34,611 bases of DNA from contig NZ_CAMKWA010000018.1 in assembly GCF_946476835.1 (NCBI RefSeq), forward strand, positions 1-34,611, written 5' to 3'. This document shows, in pieces, positions 1 to 14,405 of the stretch. The translations under genes were made by a program, and so were the position numbers. Numbering within the stretch: the stretch's first letter is position 1; each line of letters begins with the position of its first letter. The DNA comes from an uncultured Neokomagataea sp. Its GTDB lineage: Bacteria > Pseudomonadota > Alphaproteobacteria > Acetobacterales > Acetobacteraceae. A model generated the notes under the pieces. The model saw only the letters and a list, made by a program, of their open reading frames with translations, did no database searches and had not been told where the DNA came from.

Positions 1-1315
<1,315 letters not shown>

Positions 1316-1353
1316 TCAAAATTGTATCGTGAAGTGAAGCTACGAAGCACGGA

Positions 1354-5526
<4,173 letters not shown>

Positions 5527-5572
5527 CTATTATTGCCCTCTGCACCAGACCTTCGGGGCGCCCGGATAGAAG

Positions 5573-5594
5573 TCAGGAAAACCCACTTCCCTGA
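5573..5594 (-). other. Small hairpin in the rpoB 5' untranslated region
   Basis: The minus strand shows an imperfect stem (TCAGG pairs with CCTGA, with adjoining AA/TT) about 50 bases before the rpoB ATG, inside the region that the 5650-5678 promoter would transcribe. The stem is short and has a bulge, so it is only a weak candidate for a leader structure. Confidence 0.25.
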
Positions 5595-5649
5595 CGGGCG
5601 ACCGGAACGACCGGACCAAACTGGTTATCATTAACGTGGCGAGTCGCGC

Positions 5650-5678
5650 ACTATACGCGAAGTTTTCGCCAACGGCAA
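5650..5678 (-). promoter_or_regulatory. Candidate sigma-70-type promoter for rpoBC
   Basis: On the minus strand, TTGCCG (-35-like) is followed after exactly 17 bases by TATAGT (-10-like, five of six consensus positions). It lies 124 bases upstream of the rpoB ATG and just downstream of the rplL-rpoB hairpin. This would allow rpoBC to be expressed apart from rplJL. No start site was mapped; this is a consensus match by eye. Confidence 0.5.
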
Positions 5679-5681
5679 ATC

Positions 5682-5709
5682 GGGCGGGAACCGCATGCGA
5701 TTCCCGCCC
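5682..5709 (-). other. Hairpin in the rplL-rpoB gap (attenuator or processing site)
   Basis: A perfect nine-base-pair stem, GGGCGGGAA pairing with TTCCCGCCC, encloses a ten-base loop that itself contains GCATGC. No T-run follows on the minus strand, so it is not a classical terminator. In E. coli the rplL-rpoB gap holds an attenuator and an RNase III site, so a similar role in setting the ratio of ribosomal protein to polymerase mRNA is plausible. Role is inference. Confidence 0.5.
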
Positions 5710-5769
5710 CGTCCGTCTGCTTTCGCAGAAATCACTCCCCACAAGAGAAGAGCGATCCAGTCGAGTTAA

Positions 5770-6141
5770 TTACTTAACTTCGACCTTTGCACCAGCTGCT
5801 TCAAGAGCGGCCTTGATCTTTTCAGCTTCGTCCTTAGACGCGCCTTCCTTAACGGTCTTCGGTGCGCCTTCGACCAGATCCTTAGCTTCCTTCAGACCCA
5901 GACCCGTGATGCCACGGATTTCCTTAATGACGTTGATCTTCTTGTCGCCAGCAGATGCCAGGACAACGTCAAATTCGGTCTTTTCTTCAGCAGCGGCAGC
6001 AGCAGCTGGAGCAGCAGCAGCAGCAGCAACTGGAGCAGCAGCAGAAACGCCCCACTTCTCTTCGAGAAGCTTGGACAGTTCAGCAGCTTCGAGAACGGTC
6101 AGAGCTGACAGCTCTTCAACAATCTTTGCCAGATCGGCCAT
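5770..6141 (-). CDS. rplL: 50S ribosomal protein L7/L12
   Basis: A 123-residue stalk protein of the large ribosomal subunit, present as multiple dimers on L10 and recruiting translation factor GTPases. The N-terminal dimerisation part ([22 protein letters not shown]) is followed by an alanine-rich flexible hinge (roughly residues 34-51). The C-terminal factor-binding domain has the conserved [20 protein letters not shown]. Length and layout match the family. It sits 67 bases after rplJ on the same strand, with AGGAAG about seven bases before the ATG. The alanine-rich hinge produces long antisense ORFs that are not genes. Confidence 0.98.
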   Translation of the reverse strand: MADLAKIVEELSALTVLEAAELSKLLEEKWGVSAAAPVAAAAAAPAAAAAAEEKTEFDVVLASAGDKKINVIKEIRGITGLGLKEAKDLVEGAPKTVKEGASKDEAEKIKAALEAAGAKVEVK

Positions 6142-6208
6142 GGTTTTCTTCCTGTGTAATGCACTAATGTCGTGGTAAAGGACTTACGCCGCAGCGTAGA
6201 TCCAACTC

Positions 6209-6733
6209 TTAGGCGGCTTCCGTGTCGCCGGTCTCGGCATAGGCGCCAAGAACGCGAGCAAGCTGGCCAGCCGGCGCTTGAGTGATACCTGCGATACGCG
6301 TAGCTGGCGTTTGGATCATACCAACCAGCTTTGCACGCAGCTCATCAAGCGACGGCAGTTCGGCAAGAGCCTTGACCCCGTTGACGTCAAGCGTCTGGGA
6401 GCCGAGAGCGCCACCGAGCACTACCAACTTATCGTTCTTCTTGGCGAACTCGACGATAACCTTCGCCACTGCTACTGGATCTTCAGACCACGCAAGCGCA
6501 GTCGGACCCTTCAGCAGGGGTGCGATACCGTCGAATTGGGTCCCATCCAGAGCGCGGCTGGCCAGCCGGTTCTTCGCAACCTTGTATGTCGCCCCTACAG
6601 CCCGAATCTGGCGACGCAATTCCGTCACATCAGCAACCGTCAAACCCTTATTCTGGGTGACGACTACCATTGACGTGCTTGCGAACACCTCGGCGAGGAA
6701 CGAGACAAAGGCCCGTTTTTCCGTGCGGTCCAA
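6209..6733 (-). CDS. rplJ: 50S ribosomal protein L10
   Basis: A 174-residue protein that anchors the L7/L12 stalk on 23S rRNA. The start is a TTG codon at 6733, supported by AGGAG seven bases upstream and by the family-typical opening [17 protein letters not shown]. The segment [16 protein letters not shown] and the later [12 protein letters not shown] are recognisable L10 sequence. The C-terminal helix that carries L12 dimers ends in [11 protein letters not shown]. In other bacteria L10 (with L12) represses its own mRNA by binding the leader, and here the leader is long (about 320 bases) and rich in hairpins. It is followed directly by rplL. Confidence 0.97.
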   Translation of the reverse strand: MDRTEKRAFVSFLAEVFASTSMVVVTQNKGLTVADVTELRRQIRAVGATYKVAKNRLASRALDGTQFDGIAPLLKGPTALAWSEDPVAVAKVIVEFAKKNDKLVVLGGALGSQTLDVNGVKALAELPSLDELRAKLVGMIQTPATRIAGITQAPAGQLARVLGAYAETGDTEAA

Positions 6734-7056
6734 AACCAGTCTCCTCGTCAGTCTGATCGAAATCAGACCCGGTTACCCATGAAGTAGCCCCACTTAAAAG
6801 CAAAACTACTCCGCTCGCCTGTCCAGCCAAGAGCGTTCCAAGTGCATTGCAGCCTAAACTACATAAGACACTGACGCCCCATCTGACGCTCGCGGCTTTA
6901 CGCCCTTTAGGACACTTCGCTAAGCAAAATGTCACGCGCGATCTTGGACAGGTTGGGAAGCAACACCCGAAGGCATCGCCCCCTACGCCACCACACCGAA
7001 GCATGGCGTCATTCTAAACCGAGGAAGAAAACTCCCTCGGCAAACTCAGGCGAAAA
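6734..7056 (-). promoter_or_regulatory. rplJ (L10) leader region, 323 bases, highly structured
   Basis: No gene is supported in this gap between rplA and rplJ. On the minus strand it holds several hairpins. One is a ten-pair stem with two wobbles at 6911-6933 (GACATTTTGC, loop TTA, GCGAAGTGTC). Another is a perfect seven-pair stem with a TTCG tetraloop at 6751-6768 (GTCTGAT-TTCG-ATCAGAC), only a few bases before the rplJ ribosome binding site. Such structure fits an L10-responsive leader, which is known for this operon in many bacteria. Binding by L10 here is inference. I could not identify a convincing promoter inside it. Confidence 0.5.
7011..7040 (-). terminator. Terminator-like or attenuator hairpin after rplA
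   Basis: On the minus strand an eight-pair stem (CCGAGGGA / TTCCTCGG, one G-T pair) closes a GTTTTC loop and is followed by TTTAG. The tract is short, so termination is probably partial. It would reduce read-through from rplKA into rplJL. A second small hairpin (CAGGCG / CGCCTG, 7047-7065) has the rplA stop codon in its loop. Confidence 0.45.
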
Positions 7057-7749
7057 TTACGCCTGGAAGCTGGAGACGTCCACACGAACGCCCGGGCCCA
7101 TTGTAGAAGACAGAGCAGCCTTCTTCAGGTAAGTACCCTTCGCACCAGTTGGACGTGCCTTTTGAACAGCGTCAACCAGAGCGTTGATGTTCTCAACCAG
7201 CTTTACTTCGTCGAAAGAAGCTTTACCAACACCAGCATGAATAATACCAGCTTTTTCAGCACGGTATTCAACCTGACCGGACTTAGCAGCCGTGATCGCA
7301 CCCTTAACATCCATTGTTACCGTGCCGAGACGTGGGTTCGGCATCAGGCCACGTGGACCAAGGATCTTACCAAGACGACCAACCAGAGCCATCATGTCAG
7401 GCGTTGCAATGCAGCGATCGAATGCAATTTCACCAGCTTGAATCTTTTCAGCCAGATCTTCCGCACCAACAACTTCCGCACCAGCAGCCAAAGCTTCTTC
7501 AGCCTTAGCACCACGCGCAAACACACCAACACGCAGCGTCTTACCCGTGCCATGCGGCAGGGAGATCAGACCACGAACCATTTGGTCAGCGTGGCGCGGG
7601 TCAATACCAAGGTTCAAAGAAACTTCGATCGTTTCGTCGAACTTTGCCTTTGCATTGCCCTTAACCAAAGCAACAGCTTCAGAAAGTGCATAAGGCTTAT
7701 TACGCTCAACCGTAGCTTGAGCAGCCGTCAGACGCTTGTTCTTCGCCAT
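7057..7749 (-). CDS. rplA: 50S ribosomal protein L1
   Basis: A 230-residue protein that forms the L1 stalk near the ribosomal E site and commonly represses its own rplKA operon. The reading frame is open further upstream, but the ATG at 7749 is the correct start: it gives [20 protein letters not shown] and lies four bases after the rplK stop codon. The diagnostic segments [17 protein letters not shown] and [20 protein letters not shown] are present. Length matches the family (about 230). It is translationally coupled to rplK by the near-abutting stop and start. Confidence 0.98.
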   Translation of the reverse strand: MAKNKRLTAAQATVERNKPYALSEAVALVKGNAKAKFDETIEVSLNLGIDPRHADQMVRGLISLPHGTGKTLRVGVFARGAKAEEALAAGAEVVGAEDLAEKIQAGEIAFDRCIATPDMMALVGRLGKILGPRGLMPNPRLGTVTMDVKGAITAAKSGQVEYRAEKAGIIHAGVGKASFDEVKLVENINALVDAVQKARPTGAKGTYLKKAALSSTMGPGVRVDVSSFQA

Positions 7750-7753
7750 GATA

Positions 7754-8188
7754 TCAGCCCTCCACCACATCGAGACCGATTGACTTAGCAGAACCCGCAA
7801 GCATGCGAACTGCGCCATCAATGTCGTTTGCGTTCATGTCCTTGAACTTCGTCTCAGCGATTTCACGCAACTGAGCCGTCGTCACGGAACCGACTGAAGC
7901 AGCCTTACCAACCGTCTGGCTACCCTTAGAAATCTTTGCAGCTTTCAAAAGGAAGTAGGTGTTTGGAGGCGTCTTCGTGATGAAGCTGAACGTACGGTCT
8001 GCATACGCGGTGATAACCACCGGAATTGGCATACCTGGCTCAAGACCTTGCGTCTTCGCGTTGAACTCTTTGCAGAACTGCATGATGTTCAGACCGCGTT
8101 GACCCAGTGCCGGACCTACCGGTGGTGACGGATTAGCTTTACCCGCCGGGATCTGCAGCTTGATGTAGCCAACAACTTTTTTGGCCAT
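7754..8188 (-). CDS. rplK: 50S ribosomal protein L11
   Basis: A 144-residue protein of the GTPase-associated centre, needed for stringent-response signalling and release-factor function. The protein begins [20 protein letters not shown] and contains the conserved [20 protein letters not shown] and [12 protein letters not shown] segments of the thiostrepton-binding region. Normally nusG and secE lie just upstream; here the gene upstream is an efflux outer-membrane factor on the same strand, about 106 bases away. Confidence 0.98.
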   Translation of the reverse strand: MAKKVVGYIKLQIPAGKANPSPPVGPALGQRGLNIMQFCKEFNAKTQGLEPGMPIPVVITAYADRTFSFITKTPPNTYFLLKAAKISKGSQTVGKAASVGSVTTAQLREIAETKFKDMNANDIDGAVRMLAGSAKSIGLDVVEG

Positions 8189-8294
8189 ATCCGGGACTCC
8201 CCTAATATTGCGTTCCCGAACCGCGGTGGTGCGGAGTCGCTTAACGCAACTCCTCCCGCGTTCGAATTGAGGGGGTCCCCTAGACTATATTACC
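8189..8294 (-). promoter_or_regulatory. rplK leader with hairpin and possible promoter
   Basis: On the minus strand, a hairpin at 8233-8253 pairs GGAGTTGC with GCGACTCC (one wobble) around a GTTAA loop, about 45 bases before the rplK start. A leader structure here could be the target for L1 feedback repression known from other bacteria; that is inference. TATAGT (8284-8289) and the overlapping TAATAT (8287-8292) are possible -10 elements close to the end of the upstream efflux gene, but no well-spaced -35 accompanies them. No terminator with a T-run separates the efflux gene from rplK. Confidence 0.4.
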
Positions 8295-9887
8295 CTAGCG
8301 GGTCAACCCCCTAAGATCATTCTGTTGTGGTGCATCATGATTTTCCACACCACCAACGGCTTTAGGTGTCCGCAAGTTATTATACTGCAGCACACCAAAT
8401 GGGTTAATCTGCCCCATCTTTGGCAAAGAATCTGCCTGCCACCCGCCACCAAGAGCCCGCATCAAACGAACACTGGCCTGAACCTGAGCCGTCTGGACAC
8501 GCACCAGTGACAAACGCGCCTGCAAAGCATCCTGCTGTGCAACCAAGGCATCCAGATAGTTTGACAAACCACCAGTATAGAGCGACATCGTCATGTGTTG
8601 AGTGCGCAATGCTGCATCAACAGCCTTCCCTTCTTGCTCTTGCGCCGTGCGATATTGCACCGTCTGGGTCAGACCATTTTCCACATCCCCAAACGCAGAC
8701 AACACGGTAGAACGATATTCATCTACACTCTGGCGATACTGAGACCACGCACGCTGTAAGGCCGCCCGACGCAAGCCCCCCGTAAAGGCGGGCTCAACAG
8801 CTTGCACCGCAATCCGCCAAAACGCGTTTGAGATACCACCAAGGTCAAACCCGGCATTCTCAAAACCACCGCTCGCACTAATAGAGATATCCGGATAAAA
8901 AGCAGCCCGGGACACACCAATAGCCCGCGAGGCGGCTGCCATCCGGCGTTCAGCTGCAGCAATATCTGGCCGCCTCTGCAGCAGCGTTGAAGGCACACCT
9001 GCATTAATCGGAACAACGCCAAAATGCAGCCGCACATCATTGACCGGCGCAATGTGGAATGCTGCCGGTGCCGTGTTCAACAACACCGCCATTGCATTCT
9101 CGATCACTTGCCGTTGCGCCACAATACGCGACTGAGACGACATCGCAGAGTAGAGCTGGTTTTCAGCACGAGAGACATCTAGCCCCGCACCAATTGCGCC
9201 CTCTTGACGCAAGCGTGTAATTTCTACTGCCGTCTGGAAGTACCGAATGGAGTCACTATACACTTCATTCTGCGCGTCGAGACCACGTAGCGTCACGTAA
9301 TCGCTAGCAAGCTCCGCTTCTAAGCTGAGTTTTGCTTGCGCATAATCAGCAGCCGTCGCCTGCGCGAGGTTCTTTTCCATCCGCGTTGAGTTGCGGATTT
9401 TACTCCAGAAATCCGGCTCCCACGTTGCTGCACCGCTATACGCCTCATTCGACTCATAAGCGAATGAGGAGTTCTCACGATTATTCAACAAGCGGCCCAG
9501 AGACCCCTTGTTATCACTCATATGCCCACTGCCTACGAGTTGCGGATAGAGTTGGCTTTCGGCCTCGCGCGCCATATCACGCGCCTGCGTGAATGACTCA
9601 GCCGCGGCTTGCAGGTCCGGATTGACGTTCAGCATCCGCGCTTCAAGACCATCAAGAATGGGGTCACGCAATACTGACCACCAATTCCCCGGCAAGGTTG
9701 AATCGGCCGGCCGCGCATCCACCATAATGCCCTTGCCATGCCACCCATCTGGGTACAGGAAGGTTTGCGGCTGATATTGAGGAGCCAGGTCACACGCACT
9801 TAGCCCCAAGGTCAGAGCCGCAGCCAATGAAAGGCCGCGTGCCCCATACTTATCACGCCAAAAGCGCGCATCTTTTACCTTGCGCAT
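8295..9887 (-). CDS. RND efflux outer-membrane factor (NodT/OprM-type lipoprotein)
   Basis: A TolC-like outer-membrane channel that completes the tripartite efflux pump. The N-terminus has a charged start, a hydrophobic stretch and the lipobox LSAC, so it is probably lipid-anchored after cleavage before cysteine (about residue 32). The duplicated TolC-type coiled-coil domains are visible, including LQRRPDIAAAERRMAAASRAIGV, a hallmark of the NodT/OprM family. About 530 residues, slightly longer than OprM. Its start overlaps the adaptor stop codon: GTGATG offers a GTG (9890) or an ATG (9887), and I chose the ATG. The substrate is not readable from sequence. Confidence 0.93.
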   Translation of the reverse strand: MRKVKDARFWRDKYGARGLSLAAALTLGLSACDLAPQYQPQTFLYPDGWHGKGIMVDARPADSTLPGNWWSVLRDPILDGLEARMLNVNPDLQAAAESFTQARDMAREAESQLYPQLVGSGHMSDNKGSLGRLLNNRENSSFAYESNEAYSGAATWEPDFWSKIRNSTRMEKNLAQATAADYAQAKLSLEAELASDYVTLRGLDAQNEVYSDSIRYFQTAVEITRLRQEGAIGAGLDVSRAENQLYSAMSSQSRIVAQRQVIENAMAVLLNTAPAAFHIAPVNDVRLHFGVVPINAGVPSTLLQRRPDIAAAERRMAAASRAIGVSRAAFYPDISISASGGFENAGFDLGGISNAFWRIAVQAVEPAFTGGLRRAALQRAWSQYRQSVDEYRSTVLSAFGDVENGLTQTVQYRTAQEQEGKAVDAALRTQHMTMSLYTGGLSNYLDALVAQQDALQARLSLVRVQTAQVQASVRLMRALGGGWQADSLPKMGQINPFGVLQYNNLRTPKAVGGVENHDAPQQNDLRGLTR

Positions 9888-11152
9888 CACCGGCTACTCG
9901 CCTCTGCTGGGTTCGCATCATGCTCACGCTCTGCGCGGTGGTCTTCTTCAATTTGCGCCTTTGTCGGCGCATTATAACCTGGCGTAGAGTTCACAACGCG
10001 GACCTGATCGCCCTCAAGCATATCCGCGGTCGGGTTCGCCACGATCTGATCATGCGCTGAAATGCCGCTCAATACCTGTACCGTCGTACCGAAATTCGTA
10101 CCCACCGTTACAGACATCAGGTGAATATGCCCGTCAACCACCTTCGCCAACTGCATCCCCTGCGCCCGGAACAACAAGGCACTTTCTGGGACAATCAGAA
10201 TATTGGGGTCCCCCGGTGCCGTAATATGCGCAGTTGCATAGGAGTTCGGCCACAGCAGGTTCTCATCATTGCCAATGCTCAACTCCGTCGTCACCGTACG
10301 GGTTGCCGCGTTAAACGCATTTGCTGAAGCAAGATAGGTCGCCAAAAAGTGGCGACCCGGATATTGTGGGACCGTCAACTGCGCCGTAATTTTCGGTGAA
10401 ATCACGCTGGCGAAATCCTGCGGAACAGAAACAAAAACACGCATACGGTGCGTATCTGCCACCGAGAACAACTCAGACGCAGCACCGCGTGAATTCACGT
10501 TACCGCCGCCCGCATTCACATAATCACCAACATTGACTAAGCGTGACGTGACGATCCCATCAAACGGCGCAACAATCCGCTTAAAGTCTTCCAACGCTTG
10601 GAAGCGATCAACATCATGCTCTGCGGCTTCCAGTTCAGCTTTTTGCGCTGCCGCATTCGCCGCCTGAACGTCTACTTCCTGCCGGGAAACAGCTTGCGTG
10701 TTTTTCAGGGCTGTCCAACGATTTGTCGTGATAACCGCCAGCTTATAACGTGCCAGAACCACGTTATAATGTGCCTTAGCTGCTGCATATTGCGCATCAA
10801 TACTTGGCGTATTGATCTCTGCCAGCAAGTCCCCCTGCTTCACATGTGCGCCATAGTCTTTGTACCACATTTTCACGTAGCCAGAGACCTGAGCATAGAT
10901 CGGCGCCTCATACCACGCCGCCAAGTTTGCCGGGAGATCAACCTCACGGGTCTTCGGACCGGCTTGCGGCATAATCAAGGATACGGGCGGCGCAGAGACT
11001 TCCTCCGTCTCACGCGCCACACGCGCGTGATCCGCCATACGCCCAAGAATACCCCAAATCGCGATGACCAGAGCGATCAAAACGACAATAACGAGAATGA
11101 GCTTTCCTCGTGGCCCGAACACGCCTGAGCCTTGTTGCGTAGACTGGTTCAC
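9887..11152 (-). CDS. RND efflux periplasmic adaptor (membrane fusion protein)
   Basis: A 421-residue HlyD/AcrA-type adaptor that links the inner-membrane transporter to the outer-membrane channel. Residues about 16-38 form a single N-terminal membrane segment (KLILVIVVLIALVIAIWGIL) without a lipobox. Then come the biotinyl-lipoyl halves (YAQVSGYVKMWYKDYGAHVK and later IVAPFDGIVTSRLVNVGDYV) flanking a helical hairpin. The start is GTG at 11152, supported by AAGGAG seven bases upstream, and its GTGA overlaps the transporter stop codon by four bases. The tail after about residue 385 is charged and low in complexity. Confidence 0.93.
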   Translation of the reverse strand: MNQSTQQGSGVFGPRGKLILVIVVLIALVIAIWGILGRMADHARVARETEEVSAPPVSLIMPQAGPKTREVDLPANLAAWYEAPIYAQVSGYVKMWYKDYGAHVKQGDLLAEINTPSIDAQYAAAKAHYNVVLARYKLAVITTNRWTALKNTQAVSRQEVDVQAANAAAQKAELEAAEHDVDRFQALEDFKRIVAPFDGIVTSRLVNVGDYVNAGGGNVNSRGAASELFSVADTHRMRVFVSVPQDFASVISPKITAQLTVPQYPGRHFLATYLASANAFNAATRTVTTELSIGNDENLLWPNSYATAHITAPGDPNILIVPESALLFRAQGMQLAKVVDGHIHLMSVTVGTNFGTTVQVLSGISAHDQIVANPTADMLEGDQVRVVNSTPGYNAPTKAQIEEDHRAEREHDANPAEASSR

Positions 11153-14100
11153 GCGTGGTCTCCTTCCGGCGCGGTCGGCCGTTTGTAATGTAGCAGAGCA
11201 AAAACACAGGGTACAAAGAGCAGAGTAGCAATGGTCGCTACCAACAGCCCACCGATCACGGCTTTACCCAGCGGAGCGTTATCAGAATTACTAATCGACA
11301 TCGGGATCATACCGATCATCATGGCAAGCGCCGTCATCATCACCGGACGAATACGCTCATAACCCGCTTCCAAAGCAGCTTTAAGCGGATCGCCGTGCTT
11401 ATCCAGTTGCTCACGCGCAAAGGACACGACCAAGATGGCGTTCGCCGTCGCGGTCCCCATGCACATAATCGCACCCGTCAAAGCCGGAACGGACATTGCC
11501 GTATGCGTTAAGAAGAGCGACCAAGCGATCCCTCCCAAGGCACCCGGTAACGCCGTGATAATAACGAAAGGGTCCAACCATGATTGAAAGTTTACGACGA
11601 TAATGAGGTAAACCAACGCGATAGAGAGCGCCAAACCCGTTAGAAGCTGCACATACGCATCATTCATGGTCACAGCCTGGCCGCGGACCACCATCGTCGC
11701 GCCATGCGGCAAGTGCTTACGCTCCTCGGCCACCACACGATTAACCTCACGTGATAAGCTGCCCAGATCAACGCCTTCAGGTGCCGCATAAATATCCACC
11801 ACTGGCATAATATTATAATGCGCGACTTCTGCAGGCGTACCCGACTGAACAATGTCAGACAGAGCCCCCAACAGCTGTGGATTTTGATTAAGCGGGTTAC
11901 CATCCCCCTTATCAATCGGCACAATCTCCAAATCATTCAGCGTTTGCAGGTAATTCGCCGGTGTTTGTACGTCAATCAGCTGCGATGTGCCCTGAGCGTT
12001 CAGGTAATATGTCTGGCCAACTTGCGCACTACCAGACAATGTAACCAAGGCATTCAACGCAACGTCACGCTGTGTAATACCCGTACCCAAAGCAAAGCTA
12101 CGACGGTTATTAACCAGCAATGTCGGCTGCGTCATCGGCTCTTGCACTGACACATCCGTAATACCCGGAACATGCCGTAGCTTTTGCGCGACTTGCGTGG
12201 CGAAGGTGAAATTCTTTTGCAAATCACGCCCAACGATTTGCACATCAATCGGAGATGGCAAACCGAAGTTCAGGATCTTCGCGGTCAAATCACCCGGTTG
12301 GAACGTAAAGATGGTACCCGGGAACGCATCACTCAAACCACGACGCAACGTTTGCCGGTATTCTGAGATTGGGCTTTCACCATTCCGCAATTGTAAGGTG
12401 ATATCGCAATCCTGCGCCCCGGTCGTTGGAGATGGCACCATGGCTTGATTCAACTGACTAAACGGCAAGCCACAGTTATTCACAACGTTCGCAATCTGCC
12501 CCGGGAGCAGGCTGTGCATACGCTGTTCAACCAAACCAGCAATTTTGCCAGTCTCTTCAATACGCGTGCCAATCGGGGCGCGCATATGCATCTGAATAGT
12601 GCCTGACTTAATCTCTGGGAAGAAATCTTGCCCCACAAAGAACAGCAGCCCTAGAGACGCCAACGCCGCCAGCAAGAACAACGTTACAAAGCGACCACGA
12701 ATTTGGATCAAGCCAGCAAGAAGACCTTGATAGGCCTTGCGGAACGCCATGAAACGCCGCTCAAACCCGCGCTGGAACCGCCCAAAGAACCCCGGTTCAC
12801 GATGTGCATGTGCAGGATCACGATGCGCGGCAACTTGAGCTGGCAACAGCCAGTTCGCCATCGTAGGCACGAGGGTTCGTGACAGGATGAATGACGCAAT
12901 CATCGCAAAGATAATTGCTTCCGCCATCGGCATGAACAACCAACCGGAAATGCCGGTCAATTCAAACAACGGCAACCACACGATACAAATACAGGTCGTC
13001 GATACGAATGTTGGAATGACGATCTGGTTAGCCGCATCAATAATCGCGTCTTCCAGTTCTTTCCCTGTATCCAAATGCGCGTCGATGTTTTCGATCATCA
13101 CTGTCGCATCATCTACGAGGATACCGACCGCCAAGGCCAAACCACCCAACGTCATAACGTTGATGGATTGCCCCGCTATGCTGAGCCCGATAATTGAACA
13201 CAACATCGCCAAGGGGATCGACGTCGCCACAATCACCGTGGAGCGCCATGAACCAAGGAAGAGCAAAACCGTCAAGCTGGTCAAAATAGCCGCCGTGACC
13301 ATTTCTCGCAGAACGTCAAAAACGGAATCCTTCACGAAGCCGGAAGCATCCGTCAAAATGTTCATGCTCGTCCCTGCCGGCAAGGTCGACAAAACCTGCG
13401 GCAAGAGCTTTTTCACACCACTCACGACAGACAAGGTCGACGCATCACCGCTTTTGAGAATGACGATCAGAACCGACTGATGGCCTTTCACCAAAACCGC
13501 ATTAATCTGCGGCGGGCCGCCTCTATGCACCCACGCAACATCGCGCAGATAGATCACCGAATTCCCGACCTGCTTAATAGGCATACGGTTAAAACTAGAC
13601 AGATCAATCGGCGCTGAGTTGGTTTTCACCATCCAGTCAAAACCACCGACCTTCTGGTCACCAGCAGGTAACACGATGTTTTGACGGTTCAGCGCATTCG
13701 CCACGTCTTCAGGCGACAGGCGGTGCGCAAGCAGCTTGACCGGATCAATATCAACCATGATGTCCGGTGCCAAACCGCCATACGGGTTTGGAATAGCTGC
13801 ACCAGGTACAGACACAAGCTCAGGCCGGATCAAGTTTGACGCCATATTGTAAATTTCCGAGCCAGACATGCTCGAATTATTTACTTGTAGCGTCAAAACC
13901 GGGACTGAAGATGCATCCAAAGCCAAAATCAGCGGCGGCGTTGCGCCCGTCGGCATCTGCTTAATAACAGTTTGCGACACGGACGTAATTTGTGTCTGCG
14001 CAACGGCGGTATCCGTCCCCGGCTGGAAGAAGACACGAACAATACCACGGCCGTAATATGATGAGCTTTCAATATGCTCAATATTACTCACGGTCGCTGT

Positions 14101-14316
14101 TAGCGAACGCTCATAATAATAGACCATACGGCCGGACATATCTTCAGGCATCAAGCCCGTATACGCCCACACAACAGCCACAATAGGGATTTTAATCGAA
14201 GGGAAAACGTCTGTCGGCGTTGCAATAATAGCCTTGACGCCGAAGATCAAAATCATGATCGACAAGACGACAAAGGTATAGGGCCGCTTTAGCGCGGTAA
14301 CAACAATCGCGTTCAT
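11149..14316 (-). CDS. RND efflux transporter, inner-membrane permease
   Basis: A proton-driven RND pump of about 1055 residues with the usual 12-segment plan and two large periplasmic loops. Transmembrane segment 1 follows the start (VVLSIMILIFGVKAI). The paired aspartates of segment 4 are present in GILVDDATVMIEN (about residues 402-403). In segment 10, where AcrB has AKN with the proton-relay lysine, this protein reads ATAN (about 956-959), so that lysine is missing. The frame allows a start at 14334, but the ATG at 14316 follows GGAAGG and fits the family N-terminus MNAIVVTALKRP. It overlaps the stop of a 30-codon ORF by four bases. The two-component system upstream is the likely regulator. 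Confidence 0.95.
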   Translation of the reverse strand: MNAIVVTALKRPYTFVVLSIMILIFGVKAIIATPTDVFPSIKIPIVAVVWAYTGLMPEDMSGRMVYYYERSLTATVSNIEHIESSSYYGRGIVRVFFQPGTDTAVAQTQITSVSQTVIKQMPTGATPPLILALDASSVPVLTLQVNNSSMSGSEIYNMASNLIRPELVSVPGAAIPNPYGGLAPDIMVDIDPVKLLAHRLSPEDVANALNRQNIVLPAGDQKVGGFDWMVKTNSAPIDLSSFNRMPIKQVGNSVIYLRDVAWVHRGGPPQINAVLVKGHQSVLIVILKSGDASTLSVVSGVKKLLPQVLSTLPAGTSMNILTDASGFVKDSVFDVLREMVTAAILTSLTVLLFLGSWRSTVIVATSIPLAMLCSIIGLSIAGQSINVMTLGGLALAVGILVDDATVMIENIDAHLDTGKELEDAIIDAANQIVIPTFVSTTCICIVWLPLFELTGISGWLFMPMAEAIIFAMIASFILSRTLVPTMANWLLPAQVAAHRDPAHAHREPGFFGRFQRGFERRFMAFRKAYQGLLAGLIQIRGRFVTLFLLAALASLGLLFFVGQDFFPEIKSGTIQMHMRAPIGTRIEETGKIAGLVEQRMHSLLPGQIANVVNNCGLPFSQLNQAMVPSPTTGAQDCDITLQLRNGESPISEYRQTLRRGLSDAFPGTIFTFQPGDLTAKILNFGLPSPIDVQIVGRDLQKNFTFATQVAQKLRHVPGITDVSVQEPMTQPTLLVNNRRSFALGTGITQRDVALNALVTLSGSAQVGQTYYLNAQGTSQLIDVQTPANYLQTLNDLEIVPIDKGDGNPLNQNPQLLGALSDIVQSGTPAEVAHYNIMPVVDIYAAPEGVDLGSLSREVNRVVAEERKHLPHGATMVVRGQAVTMNDAYVQLLTGLALSIALVYLIIVVNFQSWLDPFVIITALPGALGGIAWSLFLTHTAMSVPALTGAIMCMGTATANAILVVSFAREQLDKHGDPLKAALEAGYERIRPVMMTALAMMIGMIPMSISNSDNAPLGKAVIGGLLVATIATLLFVPCVFALLHYKRPTAPEGDHA

Positions 14317-14405
14317 ACGGCTTTGACCTTCCATAGACCAAACTGGGAGTGCATCCCTTTTGATTGGCCTAAGGCGAATATCACGTCATTCATGATCCGT
14401 CTCAA
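14313..14405 (-). CDS. Putative 30-residue leader peptide coupled to the RND transporter
   Basis: A small ORF too short for routine calling. On the minus strand a strong ribosome binding site AAGGAG (14412-14417) lies six bases before a TTG start at 14405. The frame reads about 30 residues (M/L-RRIMNDVIFALGQSK..., ending WKVKAV) to a TGA that overlaps the transporter ATG as ATGA. An in-frame ATG is the fifth codon. The peptide is basic and not hydrophobic enough for a membrane segment. The overlap would couple translation of the transporter to the peptide, as with leader peptides. No homolog is recognised; it could be chance. Confidence 0.4.
   Translation of the reverse strand: MRRIMNDVIFALGQSKGMHSQFGLWKVKAV

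Noticed and set aside
5636-6178. Alanine-rich and glutamine-rich plus-strand ORFs opposite rplL
   Set aside because: They mirror the alanine-rich hinge of L7/L12 on the other strand; no ribosome binding site or family.
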